From Mesorhizobium sp. L2C084A000 (lineage in GTDB: Bacteria > Pseudomonadota > Alphaproteobacteria > Rhizobiales > Rhizobiaceae): a DNA stretch of 42,070 nucleotides. The notes below the pieces were generated by a model. The model was not told the DNA's origin. It searched no databases and worked only from the letters and a program-made list of their open reading frames with translations. How positions within the stretch are numbered: position 1 is the first letter of the stretch; each line of letters starts with the position of its first letter. Below, piece after piece: positions 40,455 to 42,070 of the stretch. The DNA is taken from assembly GCF_000502875.1 (NCBI RefSeq), contig NZ_AYWX01000007.1, forward strand, positions 104,488 to 146,557. Reading direction: 5' to 3'. The position numbers and the translations under genes are program-made.

Positions 40455-41345
40455 GTGACGAACGGAATCCTGCTCGCCCTGATCGCCTACGCAAGCTATT
40501 CGGGCAGCGATGCCGTTGTCAAAAGCCTGGGCGGTCAGCTCACGATCTTCGAGATCGGCTTTTTCATAACCTTGTTCGCGGGCTTCTTCCTATTCTTCAC
40601 GCGACCTGCGGGCGAACGCTGGCGCGATTTCTGGCGCACCAAAAGGCCATGGGCGGTGCAGGCGCGCGCCTGGGCGGGTATCGCTTCCGGCGTGCTCAGC
40701 GTCTACGCCTTCACCACCATTCCGCTGGCCGAGTCCTATGCGCTGATCTTCCTGGCGCCGCTCTGCGTCACCATCCTCTCCACGGTGATCCTCAAGGAGA
40801 AGGTCGGCCCCTGGCGCTGGCTGGCGGTGGTCGCCGGTTTTGCCGGTGTCATGCTGGTGGTGCGGCCTGGCTTTCGCGAGCTCAATCTCGGCCATCTTGC
40901 CGCCTTCGGCGTTGCCTTCCTCGCCGCCATCAGCGTCATCCTGATGCGCTCGCTGGCGCAGCAGGAAAAGCGCACCACCATGCTCGGCGTGCTGGTCGGT
41001 TGCGGCCTGCTGTTCAACGGCATCGGTGCCGCCGCCACCGCCTTCACTGTTCCCAGCGGAAAGCAGTTGCTGTGGCTGGCAATGGCCGGAGCCTTCACCG
41101 CAGGTGGACAATTCCTTCAACTGCTGGCCATGAAATACGCGCCCGCCAACCGCGTTGCGCCGACGCATTATTCGCAGATCGCCTGGGCGGTGGTCCTCGG
41201 CGCGTTGTTCTTCCAGGAATATCCGGACGGGCTGTCGCTGGTTGGTCTGGCGGTCGTTGGCGGCGCCGGCCTGTTGACTATGGTGCGGGAGGAAGCGCGG
41301 CTGGGCACCGTGCGCTGGAACCCGTTTTCGCGCACCCGGCTTTGA
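40455..41345 (+). CDS. EamA/DMT-family transporter
   Basis: A 296-residue membrane protein with ten predicted helices in two EamA repeats, as in drug/metabolite exporters. SYALIFLAPLCVTILSTVILKEKVG in the first repeat and HYSQIAWAVVLGALFFQEYPDG in the second are the typical ends of each repeat. The start is GTG 40455, since the first helix begins right after (GILLALIAYASYSGSDAVVK); the frame continues upstream to 40377 in antisense of the deacetylase. It probably exports a small metabolite; the substrate is unknown. It is followed 47 bases later by hrpB. Confidence 0.88.
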   Translation: MTNGILLALIAYASYSGSDAVVKSLGGQLTIFEIGFFITLFAGFFLFFTRPAGERWRDFWRTKRPWAVQARAWAGIASGVLSVYAFTTIPLAESYALIFLAPLCVTILSTVILKEKVGPWRWLAVVAGFAGVMLVVRPGFRELNLGHLAAFGVAFLAAISVILMRSLAQQEKRTTMLGVLVGCGLLFNGIGAAATAFTVPSGKQLLWLAMAGAFTAGGQFLQLLAMKYAPANRVAPTHYSQIAWAVVLGALFFQEYPDGLSLVGLAVVGGAGLLTMVREEARLGTVRWNPFSRTRL

Positions 41346-41392
41346 ACCGTCTCTGGTTGCGCCGTGGCCGTAACCGCTGATATGCGGGCGCC

Positions 41393-42070
41393 ATGACCAC
41401 AAAACCCCTGCCGGAGCTTCCTGTATCCGCCGTGCTGCCGGCGCTGAGGGAAGCGCTTGGCGATGGCAACAGCGCCGTGCTGGTGGCGCCGCCGGGCGCC
41501 GGCAAGACGACGCTGGTGCCGCTGGCGCTGCTTGACGCGCTTTGGCTCGGCGCCGGCAAGATCATCCTGCTTGAACCGCGCCGCCTCGCCGCCCGCGCCG
41601 CCGCTCGCCGCATGGCTGAATTGCTTGGTGAGGAGCCCGGCGCCACCGTCGGCTATGCCATGCGCATGGAAAACCGCATTTCGGCAAAGACCAGGATCGT
41701 GGTCGTCACCGAAGGCGTGCTGGCGCGGATGATCCTCGACGATCCCGAATTGCCCGGCGTTTCGGCTGTGATCTTCGACGAATTCCACGAGCGCTCGCTC
41801 GACGGCGATTTCGGTCTCGCTCTGGCCCTCGACGTGCAAGGGGCGCTCAGGCCGGATCTGCGCTTGGCTGTGATGTCGGCGACGCTCGACGGCGCACGTG
41901 TCGCCAAACTCATGTCGGGCGCGCCGGTGATCGAGAGCGAGGGTCGCGCCTTCCCTGTCGACATCCGCTATGACGAGCGTCCCGCCGGCATCGCCATCGA
42001 GGATGCGATGGCCAAGGCGATCCGCGCCGCCCTTGCCGACGAAAGCGGCAGCGTGCTTGCCTTCCTGCCC
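41393..42070 (+). CDS. hrpB: ATP-dependent helicase HrpB (5' part, runs off the window)
   Basis: The first 226 codons of a DEAH-type RNA helicase. Motif I VAPPGAGKTTL (K38), motif Ia LEPRRLAARAAARRM, motif II DEFHERSLDGDF (DEFH variant normal for HrpB) and motif III MSATLDG are present. HrpB usually has about 820-840 residues, so most of the gene lies beyond the window. ATG 41393 precedes LPELPVSAVLPAL, the typical HrpB N-terminus. Confidence 0.93.
   Translation, partial: MTTKPLPELPVSAVLPALREALGDGNSAVLVAPPGAGKTTLVPLALLDALWLGAGKIILLEPRRLAARAAARRMAELLGEEPGATVGYAMRMENRISAKTRIVVVTEGVLARMILDDPELPGVSAVIFDEFHERSLDGDFGLALALDVQGALRPDLRLAVMSATLDGARVAKLMSGAPVIESEGRAFPVDIRYDERPAGIAIEDAMAKAIRAALADESGSVLAFLP

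Overview
The window looks like chromosomal DNA of a high-GC rhizobial alphaproteobacterium, most likely Mesorhizobium or a close relative. The reasons are a run of genes that read as homologues of the Sinorhizobium exo (succinoglycan) genes, a propionyl-CoA synthetase of the rhizobial type, an ABC/dihydroxyacetone-kinase sugar-alcohol operon, and intergenic palindromes of the kind scattered through rhizobial genomes. This assignment is by recognition only; no database search was possible. I see no rRNA, tRNA, CRISPR array, insertion sequence or phage gene.

Layout. 1-8638 (+): a nucleotidyltransferase, an ExoO/ExoW-like glycosyltransferase, a small coiled-coil protein, an ExoK-like secreted glucanase, UDP-glucose dehydrogenase, a GMC dehydrogenase with a Tat-type small subunit, and a GT4 glycosyltransferase that ends in a strong terminator. 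8781-11400 (-): a phosphoribosyltransferase-HAD fusion and a Wzx/ExoT flippase. 11531-19237 (+): glycosyltransferases resembling ExoL, ExoA, ExoM and ExoO, then ExoN (GalU) and the ExoP chain-length tyrosine kinase. 19312-23412 (-): a metallophosphatase, an ExoZ/ExoH-type acyltransferase and prpE. 23556-27581: a secreted DUF2259-like protein, a 38-residue membrane protein, and a compact cassette of PqqD-like, lasso-B2-like and HPr-kinase-like genes facing a second nucleotidyltransferase. 27633-39459 (-): a long operon with, in transcription order, a solute-binding protein, two permeases, a small membrane protein, two ATPases, a fused dihydroxyacetone kinase, DhaL, DhaM (IIA only), HPr, Enzyme I, a possible regulator and DhaK. 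39737-42070: a PIG-L deacetylase, an EamA transporter and the start of hrpB.

How it works together. The first half is an exopolysaccharide factory: nucleotide-sugar supply (ExoN, Ugd), sequential glycosyltransferases, flippase, chain-length control, acyl decoration and a trimming glucanase. The priming transferase (ExoY), polymerase (ExoQ) and outer-membrane exporter (ExoF) are not here. The dha operon imports a polyol or ketose and phosphorylates it by two routes: an ATP-type fused kinase and a PEP-dependent DhaKLM system whose DhaM is split into three genes.

The most unusual items are: the PqqD/B2/HPr-kinase/nucleotidyltransferase cassette, which resembles a lasso-peptide tailoring set but lacks a cyclase and a visible precursor; a repeated TGC-N3-GCA dyad in the EPS intergenic regions; and the dha operon that carries its own complete PTS relay.
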